Source of the DNA: Flammulina velutipes
Taxonomy: Eukaryota > Basidiomycota > Agaricomycetes > Agaricales > Physalacriaceae
Reading direction: 5' to 3'
Assembly: GCA_011800155.1 (NCBI GenBank)
Contig: CM022370.1
Coordinates: forward strand, 1,674,001-1,738,000
DNA: 64,000 nt
The notes below the pieces were generated by a model. It was not told where the DNA came from. It did no database searches and saw nothing but the letters and a program-made list of their open reading frames with translations. Every line of letters begins with the position of its first letter. Positions within the stretch are counted from its first letter, which is position 1. The position numbers and the translations under genes are program-made. Below are positions 22,539 through 34,082 of this stretch, piece after piece.

Positions 22539-23855
22539 ATGCCTTTCGAAGACATTCCTCTCAACGACGGCACGAAGGTATGTCTTGTTCCTCCAAACCT
22601 TTTGTTTCCATCTGAACACCCAATCCCGATACCGGCGATCGCCTTTGGCACTGGCTCAGCTCTCTACCACAAGGACGCCACCGCGTACGTAGCACAAGCT
22701 TTGGAAAACGGATTTTCCCACTTGGATACTGCACAAGGTATTCCCTTTCATTCAATTACTATATATTCTAAATAGAGTCCAGTCTATGCCAACGAGGAGA
22801 ATGTCGGCCAGGCTATTCGAGAGAGCGGCCTCTCACGCGCAGATCTCTACATTACAACGAAATGGGGCGCAGGAAAGGCAGACGACGCGATACATGCGAG
22901 TCTGAGCAAGGTATTTATGAAGCATTGAGACTGACTATAGAACGGATGTTAACTTGAATCCTAGCTCGGGGTGAATCACGTCGATCTATACCTCATTCAT
23001 CAACCGGCCGTCGTTGGGGGCGACATCGAGGGTGGCTGGAAAAAATTAGAGCGCTTCAAAAAGGAAGGATGGGCTACGTACTTCAATTCCAGCTTCTAGG
23101 CTATGCTCGTATGCTAATAGCTTCAACCAGATCCATCGGTGTCAGCAACTTTAACGTTGAACAACTCCAGACGCTCGTCAAAACCGCACACATCAAGCCC
23201 GCTGTCAACCAGGTCAGGAATTCCACGAATGTACTCTTACACCCATTCTAACTCAATATTACACTGGCAGATTCGCTTCCACCCGTATAACTATGCCGAA
23301 CATAAATCATTGCTTGAATACTCTGCGAAGCACAGTATTGTGACCGAAGCGTATGGCAGCCTCTCGTCAGTGATCAGTTACAGCCAGCCTCCAAATCTTG
23401 ACATGTCTATACTGTAGGCCAATCACCAAACTGCCTGGAGGGCCCGTCGACGCGCCTGTTGCAGCTGCAGCCAAGCGAATCGGTGCCACATCGACACAGG
23501 TCATCCTCCTTTGGGCAAGGAGCAAGGGTGTTGTCATCGTCACGTAGGAACTGCTTCTTTCGATACCGTTCGGGCTGACTACTGACGCGATATCACATAA
23601 TATCAAGCACATCTTCGAACGTCGCACGCCTCAAAGAGTATCAAGACGTGGCAGATCTGCGTAAGTGCTTGCCAAACAAATTCTGTTCATTCAATTACTG
23701 ACGCGCGCATAGCTCCCCTCACGCAAGATGAGATCGATGCCATCGACGAAGCCGGCGCTCAAGGTTCCGGGAGCATCCAATGGCATACCCGACCTGTTCT
23801 CATCTTCCTGCTCATCGTCGGCGTATTGTATACGCTCGCAACTTTTAGGAAATGA
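22539..23855 (+). CDS. Aldo-keto reductase with C-terminal membrane anchor
   Basis: Exons 22539..22737, 22783..22910, 22965..23077, 23131..23212, 23271..23365, 23418..23543, 23608..23660, 23713..23855, 312 aa. It is an NADPH-dependent carbonyl reductase of the small AKR class: [10 protein letters not shown], catalytic Asp and Tyr in HLDTAQ-VYANEE, Lys in ITTKW, His in LIHQP, then SIGVSNFN and KPAVNQIRFHPY. Two features are unusual. Between LNDGTK and IPAIAFG, 17 extra codons start with a perfect donor (GTATGT) but lack a terminal AG, so the former intron appears to be translated. The C-terminus ends in a hydrophobic segment [17 protein letters not shown], a probable tail anchor into ER or mitochondrial outer membrane. 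Confidence 0.88.
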
Positions 23856-23894
23856 TCTGCAGGAGAAATACAGTGATGTAATACATAACAAGAA

Positions 23895-25174
23895 TCAACA
23901 CGCCGAGCTTGAAAGCCAGTTAGAAATTGCCTTGAAAGTGTCGCTCCTCTCTGGTTCAAAGGAGGTGAAGCAGCAATAATCATGGAATGCATCTGGCGCC
24001 TCATAGTAGCCCACTGCATCGCCCATATTCTTCACCATCTTATCCCGCAGCGTCCGGATGATATCCGCCAGGAACTCAGCCCCGCCACACACGATGAATG
24101 TCCGTGGAAAGCCCTCAAAGTCCACACGCATACGCGGGTCGAGCGAGCTTGGCGAAATGTATCTATGCGTATTTGACGCGTCGTCTCCCAGACCGCCACA
24201 GAACACACTCCGGGCGTATCGCATTGTCTCCCCCTCCACGATGTAGTCGGAGGCGAGGTTTTTCACCGCGGTGCCTGTTCCTAGCTGTGACGTGCCAATA
24301 TCGGCCCAGGGGGACATCAGGACGACTGCGAACGGTAGACCGGGCACGTCCTCGTCGCCTTTATGCTCCACGAGATATCGCGTTAACGCAAGCGCCAGGT
24401 TTGCACCCGCAGAATCCCCTTCAATGATGATATCCGTGGGCTCGTACCCGACGACCTTGAGGAGATAGTCGTACGCAGCAATAGCATCGAGAAGAGCCGC
24501 CGGGAAAGGATTCTCGTCTACTTTCGATAGTCTGTATTCCACTGAGAGCACACGCTTCACGAGGGGAACTTTCTCGACGAAGCCACGTGCGAGAGGCCCT
24601 GTGAAATCATCTGGGTGGCCGGAAAGGCTGATGTAGGCGCCGCCGTGGAGAGCCAGGAGGACCTTCTCTCCATTAGCCGGTGGCGCACCATAAATGGTTG
24701 AAGAATCCTTCTGGTGAACCCAGTAGCCGGGAACCTTAGCCGGTTTGACGTTGTTTTTGTCCGCCACTAGCTTGAGTTCGCCGATGATCAACTTGTTCGA
24801 CACAGGAGGAATCCAGATGCCTTCTGTTCCGACGCCAGGCGTAATAGCGCGATGGTCAGGGATTTTTATCAAAGCCCCGGTGCTATTCAAAATATGCATT
24901 GGATTCGACAACGTTGTAACACCAAGAGACTTACTGTGTAGTCATATAGAACAAATGGCGGATGAAGCGCAATTGCAATACGCGTCGAAGGGGCCAGCTC
25001 TTCCTCGGTCGATTTGACCTAATCGAAGAATTAAACGATATTCATGTTTCGATATGAATAAACATACCTGGGAAGCGCAAGAAGGAACCATATAGGCGCT
25101 CTAATAAAAAGAGTCGACAGTAGCTGGTAGGCGAGGAAAATGGATTTCGCAGGCTGCCCCCTCCACTTAAGCAT
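23895..25174 (-). CDS. Alpha/beta hydrolase (hormone-sensitive-lipase type), membrane-associated
   Basis: Exons complement(23895..24882, 24935..25018, 25068..25174), 392 aa. The start MLKWRGQPAK precedes a long hydrophobic stretch (SIFLAYQLLSTLFIRAPIWF, then LLALP), probably a signal anchor, followed by a basic segment RSNRPRKSWPLRR. The catalytic domain has the oxyanion HGG (about residues 143-145), the nucleophile serine in GDSAG (219-223) and a C-terminal DAFHDY containing the Asp/His pair, i.e. the HSL/carboxylesterase family common in mushrooms. The substrate is unknown (ester or lipid). It converges on the tail-anchored aldo-keto reductase with only 39 bp between stops. Confidence 0.9.
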
Positions 25175-25529
25175 GATGGGGGTGGGAGAATTAGATCCAG
25201 AGGATGCTGGCGGTTATAAGAAGCGCGGCTCATCCGGCTAGTTATCAAGCGCGCCGTCGCGATACCACAAGTGACAGCAGGGCTGTATGCACGTGAGCCC
25301 CAATCATACCAATAGTCTAGGAATTTGAAAGTCTTAGCAGAATTGCGCCACAACATCTGATGGAAAACCGCTCGAGTCTATACGAGTGCAACATATACAT
25401 ACAGTGCCCATTCTTCGCGCGCCCAATAAATAACATATCCAGCGTCCTGTTGAGGAACGCAGAGTTAAGGCACGAAACGCCCTCTAGAGGAATAGAGCCC
25501 ATAAATAATTAAGTTGAACCGCCGCAAGT
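25175..25529. other. Intergenic, P-protein 3' side / hydrolase promoter
   Basis: Spacer between two minus-strand genes. No coding signal beyond short frames and no repeat seen. Confidence 0.5.
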
Positions 25530-28500
25530 CTAGTTAGATGAAGCGAGCTCCTCAACGGATGGGCAATCACACTAAGCACGGATAGTCAGCTTTGAGAGCC
25601 CATTAGATATAAATGACTGCACTGACAATTAGGTTGAGGTCACCATAAGCTGTGAGGACGTCCATGAGTAAACATCATTGAAATATCAAGTACGAGGTAC
25701 TCACCATCATCGACACGCGATACAGTCGGCCAGAACTTCTTCTCCATCAAATAAGGAAGAGGGTAGGCAGCAGTCCGACGTGAATATGGGCTGAGTATCC
25801 CGTCAGTACGTGGACATTGGAGAAGGTATTGAGCACAAACCGTTTCCATTCGTCTTCTGACAACGATATAACCGCCATGGTGTGAGGCGCATTCTTCAGG
25901 ACATTATTCTCCCTAGGCTGCTTCCCATCAGCAACATCTGCGGCCTCCTTACGGATCTCAATCATAGCATCACAGAACCTAGAAGAACAAAAAAGATGAG
26001 GAAACGAGGATTCAGATGGAAGACCGCCATTAAACAAACCTATCAATCTCCTCCAACGTCTCCGACTCGGTGGGTTCAATGAGCATGCATGTCGACATCG
26101 GCCAAGAACATGTGGGGGGATGGAATCCATAATCCTGTAAACGCTTCGCAAAGTCCGTCACTTTCAGTCCCGCAGACTTGTCAAATTCCGCGAGGTCAAT
26201 CAAGAGCTCGTGGGCGACACGTCCGTTCTTGTTCTTGTAGCGAATGTTGTAATGATCGGCCAACCGAGCAGCCATATAGTTCGCGTTGAGAAGAGCAAGT
26301 TTTGACGAGTCGGTGAGTCCACGACCACCGAGCATCTTGATATAGGCCCAAGAGATAAGGTGGATCGACGAGCTGCCGAAAGGTGCTGCTGAGACGGCCT
26401 CGATGGCTTGAGAGTTCGCCTTTGCAGGTAGGGCAGAGTGAGATGGAAGGAAAGGCGTGAGATGTTCAGCAACACATATAGGTCTAACATAAACGTTCAG
26501 TGAGGGAACGGGGAAATGAAAGGTTCAAATACGTACCCAACTCCAGGTCCTCCGCCGCCGTGGGGACTGTGGGAGAGCATAACGTCAAACTTGAGCCTAA
26601 CATCTAGCTCAGGTCACGTACATAGCAAAGGTTTTGTGGAGATTCATGTGGCAAACGTCTCCGCCGCATGTAGCAGGGTTTGTTAACCCAATTTGAGCGT
26701 TCAAGTTAGCGCCGTCGAGGTAAACCTGACCCCCATTGTCGTGGATTATTTTGCAAGCCTGGACGACCTCTTAAGAACCCATCGAATCACAATACATCAG
26801 AACTCACATCTTGCACACCGTCCTCGAAGACACCAAAAGTGGAAGGGTAGGTTATCTAGAGACCAAAGTAAGTCCTCGCTCAAGTAGAGAAAAAAAGACT
26901 GTGACATGCCATAAATGCTGCCAAATTATCTTTATGCTTCTCCGCCTTGCTTTTGAGATCTTCCAGGTCCAAGCTACCGTCAGAAAGTGCTTTGACGGGA
27001 ACGACCTTGAGGCCAGCCATGACTGCAGACTAAGCGCAAATCATTAGGGTGCTGGTGAGGTGATGACAGACAATGAAATGTTACCGCCGGGTTGGTTCCG
27101 TGGGCACTAAGAGGGATCAAACAGATATCACGGTGACCTTCTCCTCGAGACTCGTGGTACGCCCTGATAACACAAAGACCGGCATACTCTCCCGCCGCTC
27201 CAGAGTTAGGTTGAAGCGAGGCAGCATGGAACCCAGTAATCTTGCACAAGTCATCCTCGAGCTCCTGCAGATACGATCAGCAAGAGAGAATACGCATTGA
27301 GAGGCGCACACACCTTGATAACCTGCAAGTAACCTTTGACTTGGTCTTGGGGAGCGAAAGGGTGCACGGCACTGAACTCTGGCCAGGTAAGGGGAATCAT
27401 GCTGCTCGTGCTGTTCAACTTCATCGTGCAACTTCCGAGCGGAATCATCGAATGGACGAGACCAATATCCTTGGATGCGAGATGGTTCATATATCGAAGC
27501 ATCTCCGTCTCTGAGTGATGCTTGTTGAATACCGGGTGTTCAAGATATGCCGATGTGCGCTTCAGTCCAGTAGGTAGGGGGGAAGATGATTCAGGTTCCA
27601 AGAGTTGCAAATCCTTCTTCGCCGCTGAAGCAAAGACCGACAACAGAGCGGTCACATCGTCCAGAGAAGAACTCTCGTCGAAAGAGACACCAACTTTCGA
27701 ATCGTCGATAACACGTAGATTGATTCCAACTTGACGGGCCAGGTCGTGGACAGCGTTCGCGGAGCCGACGGACAAAACATCGAGGGTGATAGTGTCGAAG
27801 AAGTTACGATTCACCACTTTGTAGCCCAAAGATTCCGCGGAGGTTTTGAATACCTGAGTGAGGAGATGAACCTTGTCGGCGATACGCTTGATGCCTATGG
27901 GTCCGTGGTACACTGCATACATCGCCGCCATATTAGCCAACAGCGCCTGACTGGTGCAGATATTGCTCGTGGCTTTCTCCCGACGAATGTGTTGTTCGCG
28001 TGCTACCGGATTGATTAAAAACGCTTTTCAAACATCTACAACGGACTCACTTTGCAAAGCAAGCCGATAAGCAGGGAGGCCCGACGAGTCGCGACTGCGA
28101 CCAATGAGACGACCGGGCATCTTCCGTTTGAGCTTATCCGTGACCGCGAAGAAGGCAGCATGGGGCCCGCCATAACCAGCAGGAACACCAAAACGCGCAG
28201 AATTACCGAAAACGATGTCAGCACCCCATTCACCTGGGGGCTTGAGCATCGTCAAAGCGAGGAGATCGGTGCCGCAAACGACGAGTGCGCCGTTGGAATG
28301 AACGGTTTCTGCCAAAGCACCAAAGTCTTGAATATCGCCGTTAACGTCGGGATACTGAACGAGGACACCGCAAAGGTCTGAGCGGATGGTCTCGTCCTGG
28401 ATGGCCTCGTTTACGTTCTCGACGCGGATATGAATACCGAAGCCTTTTGCGCGAGTGCGAAGGACGGAAATTGTTTGTGGGAGAACACCAGAGTCGACAA

Positions 28501-29159
28501 GGAATGTCCGCTTCTTGTGGCCCGACGAGACGAACGCCATGACCATGCCTTCTGCTGCGGCAGTGGCCTCGTCGAGGAGAGAGGCGTTGGCGATATCCAT
28601 AGATGTCATTGACATGACCATAGTTTGGAAATTGACGAGCGATTCGAGGCGTCCTTGAGCGACCTCGGGCTGGTAAGGAGTGTAAGGCGTGTACCATTGA
28701 GGATTTTCCATGACCTTTGAGGCGAGAATCAGCGACTATCTGCGCGGGGACAAGGCTGAGACATACGTTTCGAAGAATGACTGGTGGGACAACTGCACGG
28801 TGGTAGCCCATTCCTATGTAGCTCTTGAAAGGTTTGTTTTGTCCTCCAAGAGCCTTTGCGCGAGCATGGAGCTCCGATTCGCTGAGAACTGGAATGCTCT
28901 CATTGCTGATAGACGATGCTGCGACACGGATCTTGGGGGGAACGGTGTCGCCAACAAAGGAGTCCATCGAGTCGTAGCCGACTTTATTGAGCATCTGAGA
29001 GATTTCATGGTCGTTGGGCCCGATGTGTCTCTCCTGGAAGGTATCAAGAGAGGCAAAACGAGAATCTGAGGGGTTTATGGTCGCATAACGGCGGACGCTG
29101 GGGGCAAGACGGCGGTGAGATGCACGCTTGAACGCCAACGAGCAGCGAGCAGAGGCCAT
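25530..29159 (-). CDS. GCV2: Glycine decarboxylase P protein, mitochondrial
   Basis: Thirteen exons encode 997 aa: complement(25530..25571, 25627..25649, 25705..25790, 25841..25978, 26040..26483, 26537..26566, 26622..26758, 26808..26855, 26910..27029, 27085..27264, 27314..28002, 28051..28714, 28767..29159). The PLP enzyme decarboxylates glycine in the mitochondrial glycine-cleavage system. The N-terminus ([17 protein letters not shown]) is a clear presequence; then [24 protein letters not shown], the tandem halves with [45 protein letters not shown] and the PLP-lysine region [18 protein letters not shown]. The C-terminus reads [11 protein letters not shown]. Intron 5 from the 3' side of exon ending LAAFM is GC-AG (see findings). 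Intact; length matches the family. Confidence 0.97.
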
Positions 29160-29717
29160 CGACGTTGGAAGGAACGATGAAAATTGCCGAGCGTAATAAA
29201 ACAGGTTCCTACATTCACCGAGCCATTCACCGAGTAACGGGGCTTATCGTCGCGTATCGATAAGTCACGGACGCGTAAAGAGACGCGTATATTGAGGCAT
29301 TTGGGTCGTTGTCGCTGTTGGGAACGACGAGGAATGCGTCGGGCGTGGCGCAGGACATGATTGAACGGGTTCAAGAGCACGCTGGTTCACTCGGTGTATC
29401 TTTCACCTTGCCCTCCTTCAAAAAACTTTTTGAATCGATCGGACCGACGGGCCTGACTCGGGACTCCGCCGGCATTGAGTAACCGGCATATTTAAAGCAT
29501 GTTCAAAATTGAAAGTTCTGTGCAAGTTCAAACTGCCATTCACTCTGAGATTGATTCCCGAGTGTCACGGAAGGATAATGATATTGCGCCACACTACTAA
29601 TCGGTTCCGCCCTCGGACAACACTACTCCGACGCGCCTCGTGTTCAAGTTAACAACGCGTAGATCTCCCTCAAATATGTAACATCCTGCTATCCGAATTG
29701 TAAAAGGGTGCATTCAA
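29160..29717. other. Intergenic, MRPS6 3' side / GCV2 promoter
   Basis: No gene supported. A short GC-rich segment and scattered A-runs are present; likely the GCV2 promoter and leader. No tRNA-like cloverleaf found by eye. Confidence 0.45.
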
Positions 29718-30187
29718 TTAGGTCTTGGTCGTCTTTTCGGTTAGCTCGACATCTTTGAGGATGGGATGTATCAATTTTCGCCCGGCCATAGCCACGTCTT
29801 CTGCCTTTTCCGCCTTTTTCAGCACCGTCCACCTGAGAACAAGAGGGTCGCGTCGGAGAAAGTTGTTTAGGGACTTGACGGTGCGTGGGGAAGTGTCAAA
29901 GTGGAGGGTCCAGTAGCTGTTGCAGGCGTGAGAGTGTATCGGGAACAAGACGAGATGTACGCACTCGCCGAGCTGCTGCTGCTTCATGCGATACGGGAGG
30001 GAGTGGGTGCCCCATGATTCAAGGGTGCGCACGACGCCGCCTTGTTTGATGATGTGCATGGCAGTCTGAGAAACGAGGGATTTTATCCTAGCCTAGCTTC
30101 GAATGAGTTGCTTTCTGTTTGCAGTGGTGGCAGACGCACATATTCGCTGGTGTGCGCAGCAATGCAGACCATTTGATAGAGAGGCAT
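29718..30187 (-). CDS. MRP17: Mitochondrial small-subunit ribosomal protein bS6m
   Basis: Exons complement(29718..29916, 29965..30092, 30140..30187), 124 aa. It begins MPLYQMVCIAAHTSEY, then ARIKSLVSQTAMHIIKQGGVVRTLESWGTHSLPYRMKQQQ and DYWTLHFDTSPRTVKSLNNFLRRDPLVLRW. This is the bS6 fold of the mitochondrial ribosome: the first strand, the conserved GG..R turn and the RRDP.VLRW signature. The C-terminal extension (KAEKAEDVAMAGRKLIHP) is usual for fungal homologues. The start was chosen from the conserved MPLYQM, reached only through the first 48-nt exon. Confidence 0.92.
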
Positions 30188-30642
30188 GACGGGAGGAAAG
30201 AGAGTTATGTGGTCACATGATTAAAATATTTTTGGAAAGTACAATGACATTGAATTTGTTGGTATGTCTGTGACTATCATGATCAACTATGATTGCTATA
30301 GAAAGACTACAACATTCAACTTTCTTTCGGCGGACATTTATAATGGAGCCGTGTGGCGCTCTATAGGCGCCTCATATCCGAGCACCCTCGTTTCGGATAT
30401 GCAAATACCTGTTCCCAAATGTCTTCTCACGTATTCGGGATCTCCTCGATGGGCTGCAGCTTGACGACGGCGTTCGCGAAGTCTGCGAATCCGTGCACAA
30501 TATCTGACGTGAATTAAGATCCATCAGCGTTCTTTCCTCGTTTCAGCGCTGTCCTTCTTCTCGAGCTTATTTGCCTTTGCTCTCTCTATAATCGCTGTCT
30601 TTTCTTTCCAGGCTGTGTCCCTCTTCTCTCTTCACTACTGCC
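30188..30642. other. Divergent promoter region, MRP17 / mei2-like gene
   Basis: AT-rich left of 30340, then CT-rich toward the plus-strand start. No coding features. A pyrimidine-rich leader (30530-30630) precedes the mei2-like ATG. Confidence 0.45.
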
Positions 30643-33464
30643 ATGCCAAACTCGCAGCCGACTGTCGACGAAAAGCCGAAGCTCTGTCAGCAGAAATACC
30701 ACCCGCCTCGCTTGCAGCACAGTCCCTCGCTTCCGAATATCTGGTATGCCCTTTGGTGCGAAAAAAGTCAAACAAGCGCTGACCGTCTTCCTAGGTGTCC
30801 TCCCTCGCGCGGTCCAATACCAGAACAATTCAAGAAGGTAATGCCGCGCGAGCATCTCCATCTTCCCATCACCCCGCCCTCGCTGTCAAAAACATTTCCG
30901 CTTCCTTTGTCTCCCACAAAATTCCCGAAATCGTCAGACGATACACCCAAGGCAGAGTCAACTCAGCTGCCTGCACTCGCGTCCCCCAAGAAATCTTTGT
31001 TACCGACAAAATTCAACCCGAAGCGCCAACAGTCTCACGAACTTCTCACTCCAGCCTTGACCCCGTCCTCCAGCATTGGCACCTCTGCAAGCACAGAATC
31101 GAATGTCACAGACGCGGTCGACAGCGCGACGCGCTTTCTGCTGGTGTGTGTTGCTCTACATACTGTTGGTATGTGCTTATACCTTGCAGATTGGCAATCT
31201 ATCGCGCCATGTCGAACCTACCGTCAGCAGTAGCGCCATGACCGACATCCTCACCGCGAGCAAGCTACGCGAACTTTTGGGCTCGTCCACGCAGCTCCCA
31301 GTAAAACGAGCTCTTCCCACCGACGAGCAGGAGGACAGCCCGATCAGAAGGATGTTCGTCAAACACGTCCCTACCGCTGGCATCATGCTTCTGCTTTTCC
31401 ACGACATCCGCTACGCGCTAGCGGCAAAAATCCTATTTTCGACGCGCTTTACCGACGCGCTCGACTTTTGCATAAACACTCCTGATCCTTCGGCGTATCC
31501 GCCTTGGCTAACTTGTCGTTTCTTGTCAAAAAGAGAATTGTGTACTGTGTGTCATTTGACTTATTCTCCCCGAGACGTTGCTCATTTGGCGTAGATGACC
31601 GGAGACCACAAATACACTCAAGAGAGCGCCGCATTTTGCATGTCACTCGAGGAGGTGCTCGATCCCATTGCGGACTATGGAAAACCGCACAGCGGACAAA
31701 TTGTCAATCTCTTGATGTCCTACGGCGCAGTTAGTTGCTTCGAGCCTATCGAATGTCTCAATGATGATGATGTAAGTCACGATTTCTCTACTCAGATACT
31801 GGAAAGTGACCGTTCTTCGTCAGGCTTCTTTCAACTGTCATGTCGAATACTACGATATACGACATGCCGAAGCAGCATTCACTGCGCTGAACGGGAAGCC
31901 CGTCTTCAACCGACGCGCAAGGCTGACAAGTCGTAGCGATCTCGGACAATCGAAACCTGTGGACGTCGAGGTAGCGTATGCCAACGACATGGATGATCGC
32001 TATTTGTTCCATGGTGCTCAGGACGATGACCCCTGGTCGCCTCACGATAGTCCGCTCCCTAATTCTCCAACCTGTTTCTACACCTCGCCTCCAAGCTCGA
32101 AAATCGCCCGTCGCACCGACTCGTCGTCGTCGCGTTCAGTTGAAGGTGAACTCGAGGTGCACTCCGAGAGCGTCCACGACACCGCCAGCCAGCAGACACA
32201 TTCAGACATAGATGATCTTTCCCCGCAGCTGCAGCCCTACATCTATTCGCCCGAGTATTACCATTCTCAGCAGGATTATAGTATGATTGGTTACTGCGCC
32301 TCTCCGCCCCCAATCTTCACGGCTGCGTCTCCCCCACCTGCCATCGCTCACGGCTACGATAATTTGCATCATCATCTAGTCGCTGGAATGAATGCCCTTT
32401 CCATGGGGTATCCCTTCGAACCAATTCCGGCGGTACCTTTCGGCAACGCACTCTACCCTCATGGACACGGCTTCAGTCCAGAATTCCAGTGGCACCAGCA
32501 TATGCCTCCTCCCCCTACTGTGGTTAACGGGCACGGAACGTATTACGACTCAACCCAGTCATCACCAGAATTCGCCGGACCCCCGTTTGTTGTCGAGGAA
32601 GGGCGCAGCCGTTCTCCCAGTGAGGGTCACCTTAGACGGCATGGGCCTCTGAGAAAAGCTCACCGTAACACGGGACGGACGAATGACGCTGGTGGCGCTA
32701 GCGACGGCGGAACAGGCACAGGAAAGACTAACGCTCTCGATATCGCCGCTATTGAGAGTGGCATCGATCCGCGCACGACCGTCATGATCAAGAACATTCC
32801 TAACAAGATGTGTGACAGGGATTTGCTCACATACATCAACAAAGTATGCCCAAGGCGCATAGACTTCATGTACTTGAGGGTGGACTTTAGAAACGGTACA
32901 GTGTCCAAGCTCTATCTCATGATTCCTAAATTTATTTGCTCATGCTTAGGATGCAACGTTGGTTACGCATTCGTTAACTTTATTCAAGTCGAGGATCTTC
33001 TGCACTTCGCCAAGGCGAAGCTTGGGGAAAAGTGGAACATGTTCGCCTCGGAAAAGGTTCTACAAATGAGCTACGCAAACTACCAGTTAGTCCTTCATCT
33101 TCCTATATACCTTTGTGTTTGTTTCCTAACCGTGCCCTCCAGAGGAAAAGAAGCTCTGATCGACAAGTTCAAAAACTCGAGCATCATGGACTTGCGCGAG
33201 TCGTGGCAGCCCAAGATATTCCAAAGCGAGCCCGGTCCCCACCAAGGACTTATCCAACAGTTTCCCCAGCCGACACATATGCGCCGCAAAGAGCGCAGTC
33301 TACATAACAGAGGCAATTTGTACACCCCGGGTGGCGGCGGGTCGAATGGGATGCTGAACGCTGGGCGCGAGTCCGAAGATCGCTCTCGCTCGGGCGAGCG
33401 CGGGCCCCGTCTGAGAATGCCTGAAAATCCTGGTCGCCATTTTTTGAACAAGCGACATGTGTAG
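30643..33464 (+). CDS. Mei2-like RNA-binding protein
   Basis: Exons 30643..30743, 30795..31143, 31190..31546, 31595..31771, 31824..32895, 32950..33085, 33143..33464, 837 aa. The N-terminal 150 residues are Ser/Pro/Lys-rich. Two divergent RRM-like regions follow (RFLLIGNLSRHV; MFVKHVPTAGIMLLLFHDIRYALAAK; ASFNCHVEYYDIRHAEAAFTALNG). A long Pro/Tyr/His-rich low-complexity linker leads to the C-terminal RRM3 that defines the family: TTVMIKNIPNKMCDRDLL, DFMYLRVDFRNGCNVGYAFVNF, then SYANYQGKEALIDKFKNSSIMD. S. pombe Mei2 binds meiRNA and drives entry into meiosis; plant AML proteins act in meristems. A role in sexual development is plausible but not shown. The weakest junction is intron 3 (31547..31594). 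Confidence 0.9.
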
Positions 33465-34082
33465 GCCTATTCGCTGGAGCTCTTCTGCCAAAAGCTACGA
33501 TTGCTAAATTACTATCAACATTCTCTTATTCTCACTTTCTTGTCCGTCCGCGTTTGGTTCGATCGCTTTCGTTCTCATTGCTGTTCTTTTTGCTTTCTGT
33601 CCATGTATCTATTCATATGCTAAAGTTGTTACATTACTCTTTATCTTCTCTGTCGTTGTATTTGTGCAATCCATTTTTCAGCTGTCATTTCTACAGAGGT
33701 CCCTGAGATCGGTGCCGCATTGATATCTCCGTGCTATTCAGGTGCTACTTGCAAAATTTTCTCAGGCGTCGCTGTCATTATTACTTATGCTTTGTTTTCA
33801 GCCACACTGTTCGAGCTACAGTTCGTATAGAGGAAATCCAAATTGTACGCCCGCCACACGCCTGCCATTACCGTTAACGTCACCGCTGCCTGCGCATCTA
33901 TTTATTCTCACCTCATCACGATAAAGGACCTCTTCCCTCGTCCTCCTGACCTCCCTAGGCGTGGGTCGCAACACTTAGAACTCGTCTACTCTATAGTCAC
34001 AAAAATAGCCGACCCCCACCCTTTATTAATAAAGCTCTCGCAGACATCAACCACCCGCATCCCCCTTCTCTCCGGACCAGTC
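33465..34082. other. Intergenic between mei2-like and FNT genes
   Basis: The left half is T-rich and likely the long mei2-like 3' UTR. The right half is the FNT-gene promoter, with an AT-rich box CTTTATTAATAAAG (34020-34033) about 50 bp before the ATG. No gene supported. Confidence 0.5.

Noticed and set aside
24612..24882. Translation of the hydrolase from a TTG codon into the intron before TGALIKIP
   Set aside because: A GT-AG intron joins the upstream exon reading FYMTTH in frame, giving the family sequence.
32101..32340. CGT/TCG triplet-rich patches as possible microsatellites
   Set aside because: They encode a Ser/Pro/Tyr-rich linker of the mei2-like protein and are not long tandem repeats.
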